Shown here: in pieces, positions 26,574-33,973 of the stretch
Position numbering within the stretch: the first letter of the stretch is position 1
Layout: every line of letters starts with the position of its first letter
NCBI RefSeq assembly: GCF_021168455.1
Contig: NZ_JAJOZR010000006.1
Coordinates: 62,001 to 126,000 of the forward strand
Source of the DNA: Ferranicluibacter quercicola
Lineage (GTDB): Bacteria > Pseudomonadota > Alphaproteobacteria > Rhizobiales > Rhizobiaceae
DNA: 64,000 nucleotides
Direction: 5' to 3'
Made by a program: the position numbers and the translations under genes
Notes under the pieces: generated by a model
What the model was told of the DNA's origin: nothing
The model's database searches: none
What the model saw: only the letters and a program-made list of their open reading frames with translations

Positions 26574-26603
26574 CCGCCCCGATCACCCGTCGGGGCGGCC
26601 TTT
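26574..26603 (+). terminator. Hairpin between YcaC-like and XapX genes
   Basis: CCGCCCCGA-tcacccg-TCGGGGCGG followed by CCTTTCC. The perfect 9-bp stem with a short T-run could terminate part of the transcripts and set a higher level for the first gene. The next gene's ribosome site GGAGG lies just beyond it. Confidence 0.65.
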
Positions 26604-26625
26604 CCGCCATCGTGGAGGATCTCCC

Positions 26626-26913
26626 GTGAAAGTCTATCTCCTGTCTCTCGGTGCCGGGCTGCTCGTCGGCATCGTCTATAGCCTGCTCAATGTCCGCTCG
26701 CCGGCACCGCCCGTCATCGCTCTCGTCGGCCTTCTCGGCATTCTCGTCGGCGAGCAGGTCATCCCGCTCGCAAAATCGCTCTGGACGCGCGAGCCGGCGG
26801 CCGTCTCCTGGCTCCATCAGATCAAGCCGCATATGTTCGGGCATCTGCCGAAGGGCGGGGCAGGCGTCGAGGTTGCCGGCCACCCGACATCGTCGGACAA
26901 GGCGGCCAGCTGA
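26626..26913 (+). CDS. XapX domain small membrane protein
   Basis: A 95-residue protein of the XapX family. Two hydrophobic segments (LLSLGAGLLVGIVYSLL and PVIALVGLLGILVGEQVI) surround the invariant NVRSPAPP. XapX proteins were named from a xanthosine operon; their activity is unknown, but they often sit beside hydrolases, suggesting a transport or membrane-coupling role. The start is GTG at 26626 with GGAGG nine bases upstream. The stop overlaps the ATG of the amidohydrolase gene by one base, so translation is coupled. Confidence 0.85.
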   Translation: MKVYLLSLGAGLLVGIVYSLLNVRSPAPPVIALVGLLGILVGEQVIPLAKSLWTREPAAVSWLHQIKPHMFGHLPKGGAGVEVAGHPTSSDKAAS

Positions 26914-28895
26914 TGGCGACGCGTCGAACCTTCCTGGGCGGTGCGTCGAGCCTGGCGCTCTCCAACCTCTTCCCGCCGGCCAAGGCCGCCGATCCCTACC
27001 AGACCGGAGTGAACCCCATGCATCCAGACCGCATTCTCCAGAACGGTCGCGTCACCACGCTCGACCGCGCCAACCCCGCCGCCACGGCCATCGCCATCAA
27101 GGACGGGCTGTTCCTGGCGGTCGGCTCCGACAGCGAGATCATGGCGCTGGCCGGGCCCGACACGGAGATCATCGACCTCAAGGGCCGGCGCGTGCTGCCC
27201 GGTCTGATCGACAACCACACCCACGTCATCCGTGGCGGCCTCAACTACAATATGGAGCTGCGGTGGGATGGCGTGCGGTCGCTGGCCGACGCGATGGACA
27301 TGCTCAAGCGTCAGGTGGCGATCACGCCGGCGCCGCAATGGGTGCGCGTCGTCGGCGGCTTCAGCGAGCATCAGTTCACGGAAAAGCGCCTGCCGACGAT
27401 CGCGGAGATCAATGCGATCGCCCCGGATACGCCGGTCTTCCTGCTCCACCTCTATGATCGCGCGCTGCTGAACGGCGCCGCCCTGCGTGCGGTCGGCTAT
27501 ACCAGGGACACGCCGAACCCGCCCGGCGGCGAGATCACCCGCGACGCCAACGGCAACCCGACGGGCATGCTGCTGGCCAAGCCGAATGCCGGCATCCTCT
27601 ATTCGACGCTTGCCAAGGGCCCGAAGCTGCCGCTCGACTATCAAGTGAATTCGACCCGGCACTTCCTGCGCGAGCTGAACCGGCTGGGCGTGACGGGCGT
27701 CATCGATGCCGGTGGCGGCTTCCAGAACTATCCGGACGACTATGTCGTCATCCAGAAACTGTCGGACGAGGGGCAGATGACGGTGCGGCTCGCCTACAAC
27801 CTCTTCACCCAGAAGCCGAAGGAGGAAAAGCAGGACTTTCTCGACTGGACGGCGAGCGTCAAATACAAGCAGGGCAACGACTATTTCCGGCACAACGGGG
27901 CGGGTGAGATGCTCGTTTTCTCCGCCGCCGATTTCGAGGATTTTCGCCAGCCGCGCCCGGACATGGCGCCGGAGATGGAAGGCGAGCTCGAAGAGATCGT
28001 CCGGGTGCTGGCCGAAAACCGCTGGCCCTGGCGCCTGCACGCCACCTATGACGAGACCATCTCCCGCTCGCTCGACGTGTTCGAAAAGGTCAACAAGGAC
28101 ATTCCGCTCGAAGGCCTCAACTGGTTCTTCGACCATGCCGAGACGATCTCGGACCGCTCCATCGACCGAATCGCCGCCTTGGGCGGTGGCATCGCCACCC
28201 AGCACCGCATGGCCTATCAGGGCGAATATTTCATCGAGCGCTATGGCCATGGCGTTGCCGAAGCGACGCCGCCGATCCGGAAAATGCTCGACAAGGGCGT
28301 CAATGTCTCGGCCGGCACCGATGCGACGCGCGTCGCCTCCTACAACCCCTGGGTCTCCCTGTCCTGGATGGTAACGGGCAAGACGGTCGGCGGCATGCAG
28401 CTCTATCCCAGAGCCAATTGCCTCGATCGCGAGACGGCGCTGCGCATGTGGACGGAGAAGGTTACCTGGTTCTCCAACGAGGAGGGCAAGAAGGGCCGCA
28501 TCGAAAAGGGCCAGTTCGCCGATCTCGTCGTGCCGGACAAGGATTTCTTCGCCTGCGCCGAGGACGAGATCTCGTTTCTGGTGTCGGAACTGACCATGGT
28601 CGGCGGCAAGGTGGTCTACGGCGCCGGCGACTTCAAGGCGCTGGACGAGAACGACGTGCCGCCGGCGATGCCGGACTGGTCGCCCGTGCGCAGCTTCGGC
28701 GGATATGCCGCCTGGGGCGAGCCGGAGGGCGCCGGCGCACGCTCGCTGCGCCGCACGGCGATTTCCACCTGCGGCTGCGCCAGCGATTGCGGCGTCCACG
28801 GCCATGACCATGCCGGTGCCTGGACGTCGAAACTGCCGATCTCGGACCTCAAGGGCTTCTTCGGGGCGCTCGGCTGCTCTTGCTGGGCGGTTTGA
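26913..28895 (+). CDS. YtcJ-like metal-dependent amidohydrolase with Cys-rich tail
   Basis: A 660-residue amidohydrolase. A Tat-like leader (TRRTFLGGASSLALSNLF) suggests export. Metal ligands are visible: His-x-His in DNHTHVIRGG, later His in WRLHATYDETI and FFDHAETI, and Asp in AGTDATRVAS. The last 50 residues add an unusual Cys/His cluster (CGCASDCGVHGHDHAG) and end GCSCWAV, suggesting a second metal or iron-sulfur site. It overlaps XapX by one base. Substrate is unknown; amide or cyclic ureide compounds are plausible given the upstream YcaC-like hydrolase. Confidence 0.87.
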   Translation: MATRRTFLGGASSLALSNLFPPAKAADPYQTGVNPMHPDRILQNGRVTTLDRANPAATAIAIKDGLFLAVGSDSEIMALAGPDTEIIDLKGRRVLPGLIDNHTHVIRGGLNYNMELRWDGVRSLADAMDMLKRQVAITPAPQWVRVVGGFSEHQFTEKRLPTIAEINAIAPDTPVFLLHLYDRALLNGAALRAVGYTRDTPNPPGGEITRDANGNPTGMLLAKPNAGILYSTLAKGPKLPLDYQVNSTRHFLRELNRLGVTGVIDAGGGFQNYPDDYVVIQKLSDEGQMTVRLAYNLFTQKPKEEKQDFLDWTASVKYKQGNDYFRHNGAGEMLVFSAADFEDFRQPRPDMAPEMEGELEEIVRVLAENRWPWRLHATYDETISRSLDVFEKVNKDIPLEGLNWFFDHAETISDRSIDRIAALGGGIATQHRMAYQGEYFIERYGHGVAEATPPIRKMLDKGVNVSAGTDATRVASYNPWVSLSWMVTGKTVGGMQLYPRANCLDRETALRMWTEKVTWFSNEEGKKGRIEKGQFADLVVPDKDFFACAEDEISFLVSELTMVGGKVVYGAGDFKALDENDVPPAMPDWSPVRSFGGYAAWGEPEGAGARSLRRTAISTCGCASDCGVHGHDHAGAWTSKLPISDLKGFFGALGCSCWAV

Positions 28896-28908
28896 CCGCG
28901 ACGAAAGG

Positions 28909-28928
28909 CGGGCGGCCCATGCCGCCCG
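28909..28928. terminator. Hairpin between convergent amidohydrolase and higA genes
   Basis: CGGGCGGC-ccat-GCCGCCCG, a perfect 8-bp stem, begins 14 bp after the amidohydrolase stop. It may work in both directions because the antitoxin gene ends on the opposite strand at 28983. Confidence 0.6.
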
Positions 28929-28982
28929 TCAGATGTCGCCTGCTCGACGCAGCGCCGGGGATCGGGACGGGATCGTCGCCCG

Positions 28983-29291
28983 CTATGCCGCGGTCGCCAA
29001 AGGCCTGGCCCGATCGATCCGCGCCCGCTGGTCGGGCGAATTCATGACCGTCCACAGGTCGCAGCGCCGCTGCGTGTTCAGCCAGAAGTCCGGACTGTTG
29101 CCGAACACGCGCGCCAGAATGAGCGCCGTCGCCGCCGTCACAGTGCGCCGGTCGTTGCAGAGTTCGTTCACATGCTTGCGCTGCACGCCCATTGCCTCAG
29201 CCAGCACGGCCTGCGTCAGGCCGAGCGGCTGCAGGAACTCTTCCGTCAGAATTTCGCCGACCGTGGCCGGCCTGCGTGTGGTCATTAACAT
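28983..29291 (-). CDS. higA: HigA-type antitoxin (XRE family)
   Basis: A 102-residue antitoxin with a central XRE helix-turn-helix (LTQAVLAEAMGVQRKHVNEL) preceded by VGEILTEEFLQPLG, the standard HigA start, and followed by FGNSPDFWLNTQ. It would bind and neutralise the RelE/HigB toxin encoded just upstream and repress the operon promoter. ATG 29291 has GAGGAA upstream; a second ATG lies two codons later. Toxin gene first and antitoxin second is the classical higBA order. Confidence 0.92.
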   Translation of the reverse strand: MLMTTRRPATVGEILTEEFLQPLGLTQAVLAEAMGVQRKHVNELCNDRRTVTAATALILARVFGNSPDFWLNTQRRCDLWTVMNSPDQRARIDRARPLATAA

Positions 29292-29300
29292 GGCATTTCC

Positions 29301-29597
29301 TCATCGATAGCTGTGGTCGTCGAGATAGACATCCGACGCCTCGCCGCGACCGTCGTCCCATCGGAAGATCAATCGCCATTGCTTGTTGACGCGGATCGAA
29401 TGCAGGCCCTCAAGAGAACCGCGCAGCTTCTCGAAATGATTGCTGGGCGGCGCACGCAAATCCTGATCGCTCATGGCGTCGTCAATCATCTGGAGCTTAC
29501 GGAACAACCGCCCTTCGAGATCAGACGGAATATTGCGGGAACGGACATCGCTCACAAAGAAGGCCCGCAGCCATCCGTCCCGAAACCCGACGATCAT
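29301..29597 (-). CDS. higB: HigB-type toxin (RelE superfamily)
   Basis: A 98-residue ribosome-dependent mRNA endonuclease toxin. Family features: DLEGRLFRKLQMIDDA near the start, RAPPSNHFEKLRGSLEGLHS, then INxQWRLIFRW-like NKQWRLIFRWDDG and terminal DVYLDDHSYR. These match the HigB/plasmid-maintenance killer type with conserved His and basic residues for RNA cleavage. A gap of 9 bp separates it from higA. The promoter at 29621-29649 is well formed. Confidence 0.92.
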   Translation of the reverse strand: MIVGFRDGWLRAFFVSDVRSRNIPSDLEGRLFRKLQMIDDAMSDQDLRAPPSNHFEKLRGSLEGLHSIRVNKQWRLIFRWDDGRGEASDVYLDDHSYR

Positions 29598-29620
29598 TTC
29601 ACACCTCTCTTGATCAGGTC

Positions 29621-29649
29621 ATTGTACCACTCTATGGGTCATACTACAA
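29621..29649 (-). promoter_or_regulatory. higBA promoter with overlapping inverted repeat
   Basis: On the minus strand TTGTAG and TACAAT are separated by exactly 17 bases, about 24 bp before the higB start, a good sigma-70 promoter. The two hexamers are also mirror images (ATTGTA...TACAAT), so an antitoxin complex binding the repeat would block the promoter. The rest of the gap to 29799 holds no gene. Confidence 0.65.
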
Positions 29650-29799
29650 TACCCCCGCGACGCGAGAACTCGCCGCCGGATTATTCCATTTATCGAAATA
29701 AAATCGTGAGTATTCCTTCAATTGTGTGACGGGGTGCAACCGAGCATGATCGCTCCATCGACTGCAGCCGATCGTCCCGGCCAATGCCAAGGAGCAGAC

Positions 29800-30252
29800 A
29801 TGACCCTACCACCTACGGACACGATGCGCAGCCAGGCCGCGCGTCTTATCGGATCGCCGGTGACGCGCACGCTTTCGCTTCTGGCGCTCTGCGCGGCCTA
29901 TATCCAGGGCCCGCTGACCAAGATCCTCGACTTCGACGGCGCGCTGGCGGAGATGGATCATTTCGGCCTCCATCCGGCCGGCTTTTTCGCCCTGACCGTC
30001 ATCGCGTTCGAACTGACCGCCTCCGCCATGGTGGTCTCGGGCGTCCTGCGCTGGGCCGGTGCGCTGGCGCTGGCCGGCTTCACGCTTCTCGCCACGCTCA
30101 TCGCCCTGCGCTTCTGGGAGATGGCGCCGGGCATGGCGCGCATGATGGCGACCAACGCCTTCTTCGAACATCTCGGCCTTGCCGGCGCCTTCGTGCTGGT
30201 CGCCGCCCGCGACCTCGACACGACGAACCTCACCACGGGAGCACGCACATGA
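29800..30252 (+). CDS. DoxX family membrane protein
   Basis: A 150-residue inner-membrane protein with four hydrophobic segments and the DoxX signature: LCAAYIQGPLTKILDFDGAL near the first segment and HFGLHPAGFFALTVIAFELT next. DoxX proteins are small quinone- or redox-linked membrane proteins, often next to transporters or oxidoreductases. ATG 29800 has AAGGAG upstream. Its stop overlaps the MFS start (ATGA). Confidence 0.85.
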   Translation: MTLPPTDTMRSQAARLIGSPVTRTLSLLALCAAYIQGPLTKILDFDGALAEMDHFGLHPAGFFALTVIAFELTASAMVVSGVLRWAGALALAGFTLLATLIALRFWEMAPGMARMMATNAFFEHLGLAGAFVLVAARDLDTTNLTTGART

Positions 30253-31847
30253 CCGCCGCAAAACCGACCGGGGGCAGCTTCGCACCGCTCGCCCAGCCCG
30301 TCTTCGCCGTTCTCTGGATCGCCACGGTCCTCGGCAATACGGGAAGCTTCATGCGCGACGTCGCCAGCTCCTGGCTGATGACCGACCTCTCCGCCTCGCC
30401 GGCCGCCGTCGCCATGGTGCAGGCGGCGGGAACCCTGCCCATCTTCCTGCTCGCCATTCCCGCCGGCGTGCTCACCGATATTCTCGACCGGCGCAAGTTC
30501 CTGATCGCGGTCCAGCTGTTGCTGGCCTCCGTCAGTATTTCGCTGATGGTTCTGTCGCAGGCCGGCATGCTCTCCGTCAGCGCATTGATCGGTCTGACCT
30601 TCCTCGGCGGCATCGGCGCCGCCCTGATGGGGCCGACCTGGCAGGCGATTGTGCCGGAACTGGTCAAGCGCGAGGACGTGAAGAGCGCCGTGGCACTCAA
30701 TTCGCTCGGCATCAACATCGCGCGCTCCATCGGCCCGGCCGCGGGCGGCCTGCTGCTGGCGGCCTTTGGCGCCGGCATCACCTATGGTGCCGACGTCGCC
30801 AGCTATATCGTCGTCATCGCCGCGCTCGTCTGGTGGCCGCGCGCCAAAAAGGCGGACGACGCGCTGCAGGAGAACTTCTTCGGTGCCTTCCGGGCCGGGC
30901 TTCGCTACACCCGGTCGAGCCGGCCGTTGCATGTCGTCCTGGTTCGGGCCTTCGTCTTCTTCGCCTTCGCCAGCGCCGTCTGGGCGCTTCTGCCGCTGGT
31001 CGCGCGCCAGCTGCTCGGCGGCGATGCAGGCTTCTACGGCATCCTGCTCGGCGCGGTCGGCGCCGGTGCAATCGCCGGCGCGCTCCTGATGCCGCGGCTG
31101 CGCGCGCGCCTCAGCGCCGACGGCCTCCTCCTGTCCTCCGCCCTCACCACCGCCGCCGTCATGGGCATCCTGTCGCTCGCCCCGCCGAAAGCGGTCGCAA
31201 TCGTCGCCCTGCTCTTTCTCGGCGCCGCCTGGATCACGGCTCTGACCACGCTGAACGGCACCGCCCAGGCGGTGCTGCCCAACTGGGTGCGCGGCCGTGG
31301 CCTTGCCGTCTACCTCACCGTGTTCAACGGCGCGATGACGGCGGGCAGCCTCGGCTGGGGTGCCGTGGGCGAAGCCGTGGGCATCCGCTCGACGCTGGTG
31401 ATCGGCGCGGCAGGTCTTCTGCTCGCCGGCGTCCTCATGCACCGGGTCAAGCTGCCGGCCGGCGATGCCGACATGGTGCCGTCCAACCATTGGCCCGAAC
31501 CCCTCGTCGCCGAACCCGTCGCCCATGATCGCGGACCGGTTCTGATCCTCATCGAATACACCGTCGACAGCCACAACCGCCGTGCCTTCCTCCACGCTCT
31601 CGACGGCCTGTCCCACGAGCGTCGCCGCGACGGTGCCTATGGCTGGGGCGTGACCGAGGACTCGGCGGATCCGGAAAGGATCGTCGAATGGTTCATGGTC
31701 GAATCCTGGGCGGAGCACCTGCGCCAGCACAAGCGGGTGTCCCAGGCTGATGCCGACCTGCAGGGCCAGGTTCTCGCCTATCATCGCGGCCCGGAACGGC
31801 CGGTCGTCCGTCACTTCCTCACGATCAACCGCCCCGGTACGGCTTGA
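30249..31847 (+). CDS. MFS transporter (MFS_3) fused to monooxygenase-like domain
   Basis: A 532-residue protein. Residues about 15-410 form an EntS-like MFS_3 exporter (SFMRDVASSWLMTDLSASPA, FLGGIGAALMGPTWQAIVPE, RSIGPAAGGLLLAAFGAG). Residues about 430-532 form a soluble antibiotic-biosynthesis-monooxygenase-like (Dabb) domain: VLILIEYTVDSHNRRAFLHAL, GAYGWGVTEDSADPERIVEW, VESWAEHLRQH. In this family the tail may bind or sense the exported compound. Co-translated with DoxX. The substrate is unknown, possibly a quinone or aromatic compound. Confidence 0.85.
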   Translation: MTAAKPTGGSFAPLAQPVFAVLWIATVLGNTGSFMRDVASSWLMTDLSASPAAVAMVQAAGTLPIFLLAIPAGVLTDILDRRKFLIAVQLLLASVSISLMVLSQAGMLSVSALIGLTFLGGIGAALMGPTWQAIVPELVKREDVKSAVALNSLGINIARSIGPAAGGLLLAAFGAGITYGADVASYIVVIAALVWWPRAKKADDALQENFFGAFRAGLRYTRSSRPLHVVLVRAFVFFAFASAVWALLPLVARQLLGGDAGFYGILLGAVGAGAIAGALLMPRLRARLSADGLLLSSALTTAAVMGILSLAPPKAVAIVALLFLGAAWITALTTLNGTAQAVLPNWVRGRGLAVYLTVFNGAMTAGSLGWGAVGEAVGIRSTLVIGAAGLLLAGVLMHRVKLPAGDADMVPSNHWPEPLVAEPVAHDRGPVLILIEYTVDSHNRRAFLHALDGLSHERRRDGAYGWGVTEDSADPERIVEWFMVESWAEHLRQHKRVSQADADLQGQVLAYHRGPERPVVRHFLTINRPGTA

Positions 31848-31854
31848 GGCCAGA

Positions 31855-31879
31855 CGGGAGGCGAAACAACCGCCTCCCG
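31855..31879 (+). terminator. Stem-loop after the DoxX-MFS operon
   Basis: CGGGAGGCG-aaacaac-CGCCTCCCG, a perfect 9-bp stem 7 bp after the stop. No U-run; the promoter region of the next gene begins immediately after. Confidence 0.6.
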
Positions 31880-31881
31880 AT

Positions 31882-31900
31882 CATTGCGGAAATCGCAATG
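31882..31900. promoter_or_regulatory. Inverted repeat CATTGCG-GAAAT-CGCAATG
   Basis: Perfect 7-bp arms with a 5-base spacer, 127 bp before the alpha/beta hydrolase gene, followed by a second ATTG-TCG-CAAT repeat at 31912-31922. ATTGC-N7-GCAAT fits a LysR site. The same half-sites lie upstream of the YcaC-like operon and its LysR gene. Confidence 0.45.
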
Positions 31901-32026
31901 AATTCGACACGATTGTCGCAATTGTGTTAGCCTGCGCTTTCCGACAAAATCGCCTCATCGGACAGGCGGTCGCCAATGTCGCACCGGTCACACCTAGCCG
32001 ACCCAACTCCAGAAGGAATCACGAGC

Positions 32027-32863
32027 ATGAGCACGATCACCACCACGGACGGCGTCGAGATCTTCTTCAAGGACTGGGGCGCAAATGATGCGCAGCCGAT
32101 CGTCTTCCACCACGGCTGGCCGCTGTCCTCCGACGACTGGGACGCGCAGATGCTGTTCTTCGTCTCCAAGGGCTACCGCGTCGTCGCCCACGACCGGCGC
32201 GGCCATGGCCGCTCGGCCCAGGTCGCGGAGGGTCACGACATGGATCACTACGCCGCCGACGCCTTTGCGGTCGTCGAACATCTCGACCTCAAGAACGCGG
32301 TCCACATCGGTCACTCGACCGGCGGCGGCGAAGTCGCGCGCTACGTGGCCAAGCATGGCCAGCCGGCCGGCCGTGTCGCCAAGGCCGTGCTCGTTTCCGC
32401 CGTGCCGCCGCTGATGCTGAAGACCGCAGGCAACCCGGACGGGCTGCCGATGGAGGTGTTCGACGGCTTCCGTTCGGCGCTTGCAGCCAACCGGGCCCAG
32501 TTCTTCCGCGATGTCCCGGCCGGCCCGTTCTACGGCTTCAACCGCGACGGCGCGACGGCACAGGAAGGCGTGATCCAGAATTGGTGGCGTCAGGGCATGG
32601 CGGGCAGCGCGAAGGCCCATTACGACGGCATCAAGGCCTTCTCGGAAACCGACCAGACCGAAGATCTGAAGGCGATCACCGTTCCCACGCTCGTGCTGCA
32701 CGGCGAGGACGACCAGATCGTGCCGATCGGCGCCTCGGCCCACGCCTCCGTGAAGCTCCTGAAGAACGGTACGCTGAAGACCTATCCCGGCTTCTCGCAC
32801 GGCATGCTGACCGTCAATGCCGATGTGCTGAACGCCGATCTCCTGGCCTTCGTACAAGCCTGA
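32027..32863 (+). CDS. Alpha/beta hydrolase, non-heme chloroperoxidase/esterase type
   Basis: A 278-residue cytoplasmic enzyme with a full catalytic triad: Ser97 in HIGHSTGGGE, Asp229 in LHGEDDQIVP and His258 in GFSHGM. The HHGWPLSSDDWDAQ motif and DRRGHGRS are typical of cofactor-free haloperoxidases, which are usually esterases or perhydrolases in vivo. ATG 32027 has AGAAGGA upstream. It is monocistronic or precedes the ChaC-like gene after a 121-bp gap with a large hairpin. Promoter has an ATTGCG/CGCAAT repeat. Confidence 0.9.
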   Translation: MSTITTTDGVEIFFKDWGANDAQPIVFHHGWPLSSDDWDAQMLFFVSKGYRVVAHDRRGHGRSAQVAEGHDMDHYAADAFAVVEHLDLKNAVHIGHSTGGGEVARYVAKHGQPAGRVAKAVLVSAVPPLMLKTAGNPDGLPMEVFDGFRSALAANRAQFFRDVPAGPFYGFNRDGATAQEGVIQNWWRQGMAGSAKAHYDGIKAFSETDQTEDLKAITVPTLVLHGEDDQIVPIGASAHASVKLLKNGTLKTYPGFSHGMLTVNADVLNADLLAFVQA

Positions 32864-32886
32864 CCCCGCGGACTGAGCCGCCACGC

Positions 32887-32917
32887 GGCGACGGGTGCAT
32901 GCACCGCATCCGTCGCC
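32887..32917 (+). terminator. Hairpin after the alpha/beta hydrolase gene
   Basis: GGCGACGG and CCGTCGCC form an 8-bp stem around a loop that itself contains the palindrome GGTGCATGCACC. No U-run; a likely transcript end or attenuator before the ChaC-like gene. Confidence 0.55.
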
Positions 32918-32984
32918 GCCCTCCCTCTCCGCCCGGCCGGGACGATCATCGTCCCTCCGGGCGACCGAACGAAACGGTGACGAC

Positions 32985-33677
32985 ATGACCCGCAACCCCG
33001 CCGCCCTGCGGCTCACGCCCGAGCTGGTCGCCAAGACGTTGCGGGTCGTCGAGGATCAGGGCCCGGAACCGGGTCGCACGCCGATCTCGCCCGCGCAGCT
33101 GGACGAGATCGTGCACCGTGTCGAGGCCCAGGCCGAGGGCGAGATCTGGGTGTTCGCCTATGGCTCCCTGATGTGGAACCCGGGCTTTGCGGTCGCGGCC
33201 AGCGAACCCGCCACCGCCTATGGCTGGCACCGCGCGTTCTCGCTGCGGATCGAGCGCCTGCGGGCGACCACGGCGGCACCCGGGCTGATGCTCGCGCTGC
33301 GGCCGGGCGGAAGCTGTGCCGGCCGGATCCTGAAACTGCCGGCGGAAACGCAGCGTCAGGACCTGCGCACGCTTCTCGCCCGCGAGATCCGCTATGCGGA
33401 AGTGTCCGGCATGGTGCGCTGGATCCCGGTGCGCACGCCGGCCGGCCCGCGCAGGGTTCTGACGTTCTGGGCGAGCACCCGGCAGTGTCCGCTGACCGAA
33501 GACGTGCCCCTCGAGGAGGCCGCCACGCTCATCGCCCAGGCCTGCGGCCCCGCCGGCTCCTGCGCGCAATATCTTCACCGCACGGTCTCGGATCTCGGCG
33601 AACGCAATATCGTCGACCGCAACCTCTGGCGCCTGCAGGAAATGGTCGCCGCCCGGCTGACCGCGCTTCCCGCCTGA
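32985..33677 (+). CDS. ChaC-like gamma-glutamylcyclotransferase
   Basis: A 230-residue enzyme predicted to cleave glutathione to 5-oxoproline and Cys-Gly. The substrate-binding loop YGSLMWNPGF (59-68) and candidate catalytic Glu134 in LLAREIRYAE fit the ChaC family, as does WxPVRTPAG-like sequence at about 145. The C-terminal region (YLHRTVSDLGERNIVDRNLW) is also conserved in bacterial ChaC proteins. The N-terminal 50 residues are an extra helical extension. Its context with peroxidase-like hydrolase and DoxX suggests redox stress, by inference. Confidence 0.87.
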   Translation: MTRNPAALRLTPELVAKTLRVVEDQGPEPGRTPISPAQLDEIVHRVEAQAEGEIWVFAYGSLMWNPGFAVAASEPATAYGWHRAFSLRIERLRATTAAPGLMLALRPGGSCAGRILKLPAETQRQDLRTLLAREIRYAEVSGMVRWIPVRTPAGPRRVLTFWASTRQCPLTEDVPLEEAATLIAQACGPAGSCAQYLHRTVSDLGERNIVDRNLWRLQEMVAARLTALPA

Positions 33678-33973
33678 CGCGGAGGATCGCGGGCTAACGC
33701 GCGCTTCACGTCTGCGCGAGAACCGGCGAAATTCCCTGTCGAAGCGGTGCGGATCCCGGTCATCTTCTTGCGCGAACGCCCGAATATTTTTACAGATCTG
33801 TCGCTGACGACGCGAGCCAAACATGGCCGCGTCGCGGGACGGGCCCCTGCCCTCGTCGTCCTGCGCCACGCGCCGCGGACCCCGAGCCGGGACCTCGAAC
33901 GACGGGAGAGCCCCAAGCAGCATCACGCGCGGGTCGGGAGGCCCGCCTCCCCCCGCGTCCCAAGGAGACGGAC

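Noticed and set aside
26817..28811. Open frame of 664 codons opposite the amidohydrolase
   Set aside because: Shadow of a well-supported gene; no motif and no ribosome site.
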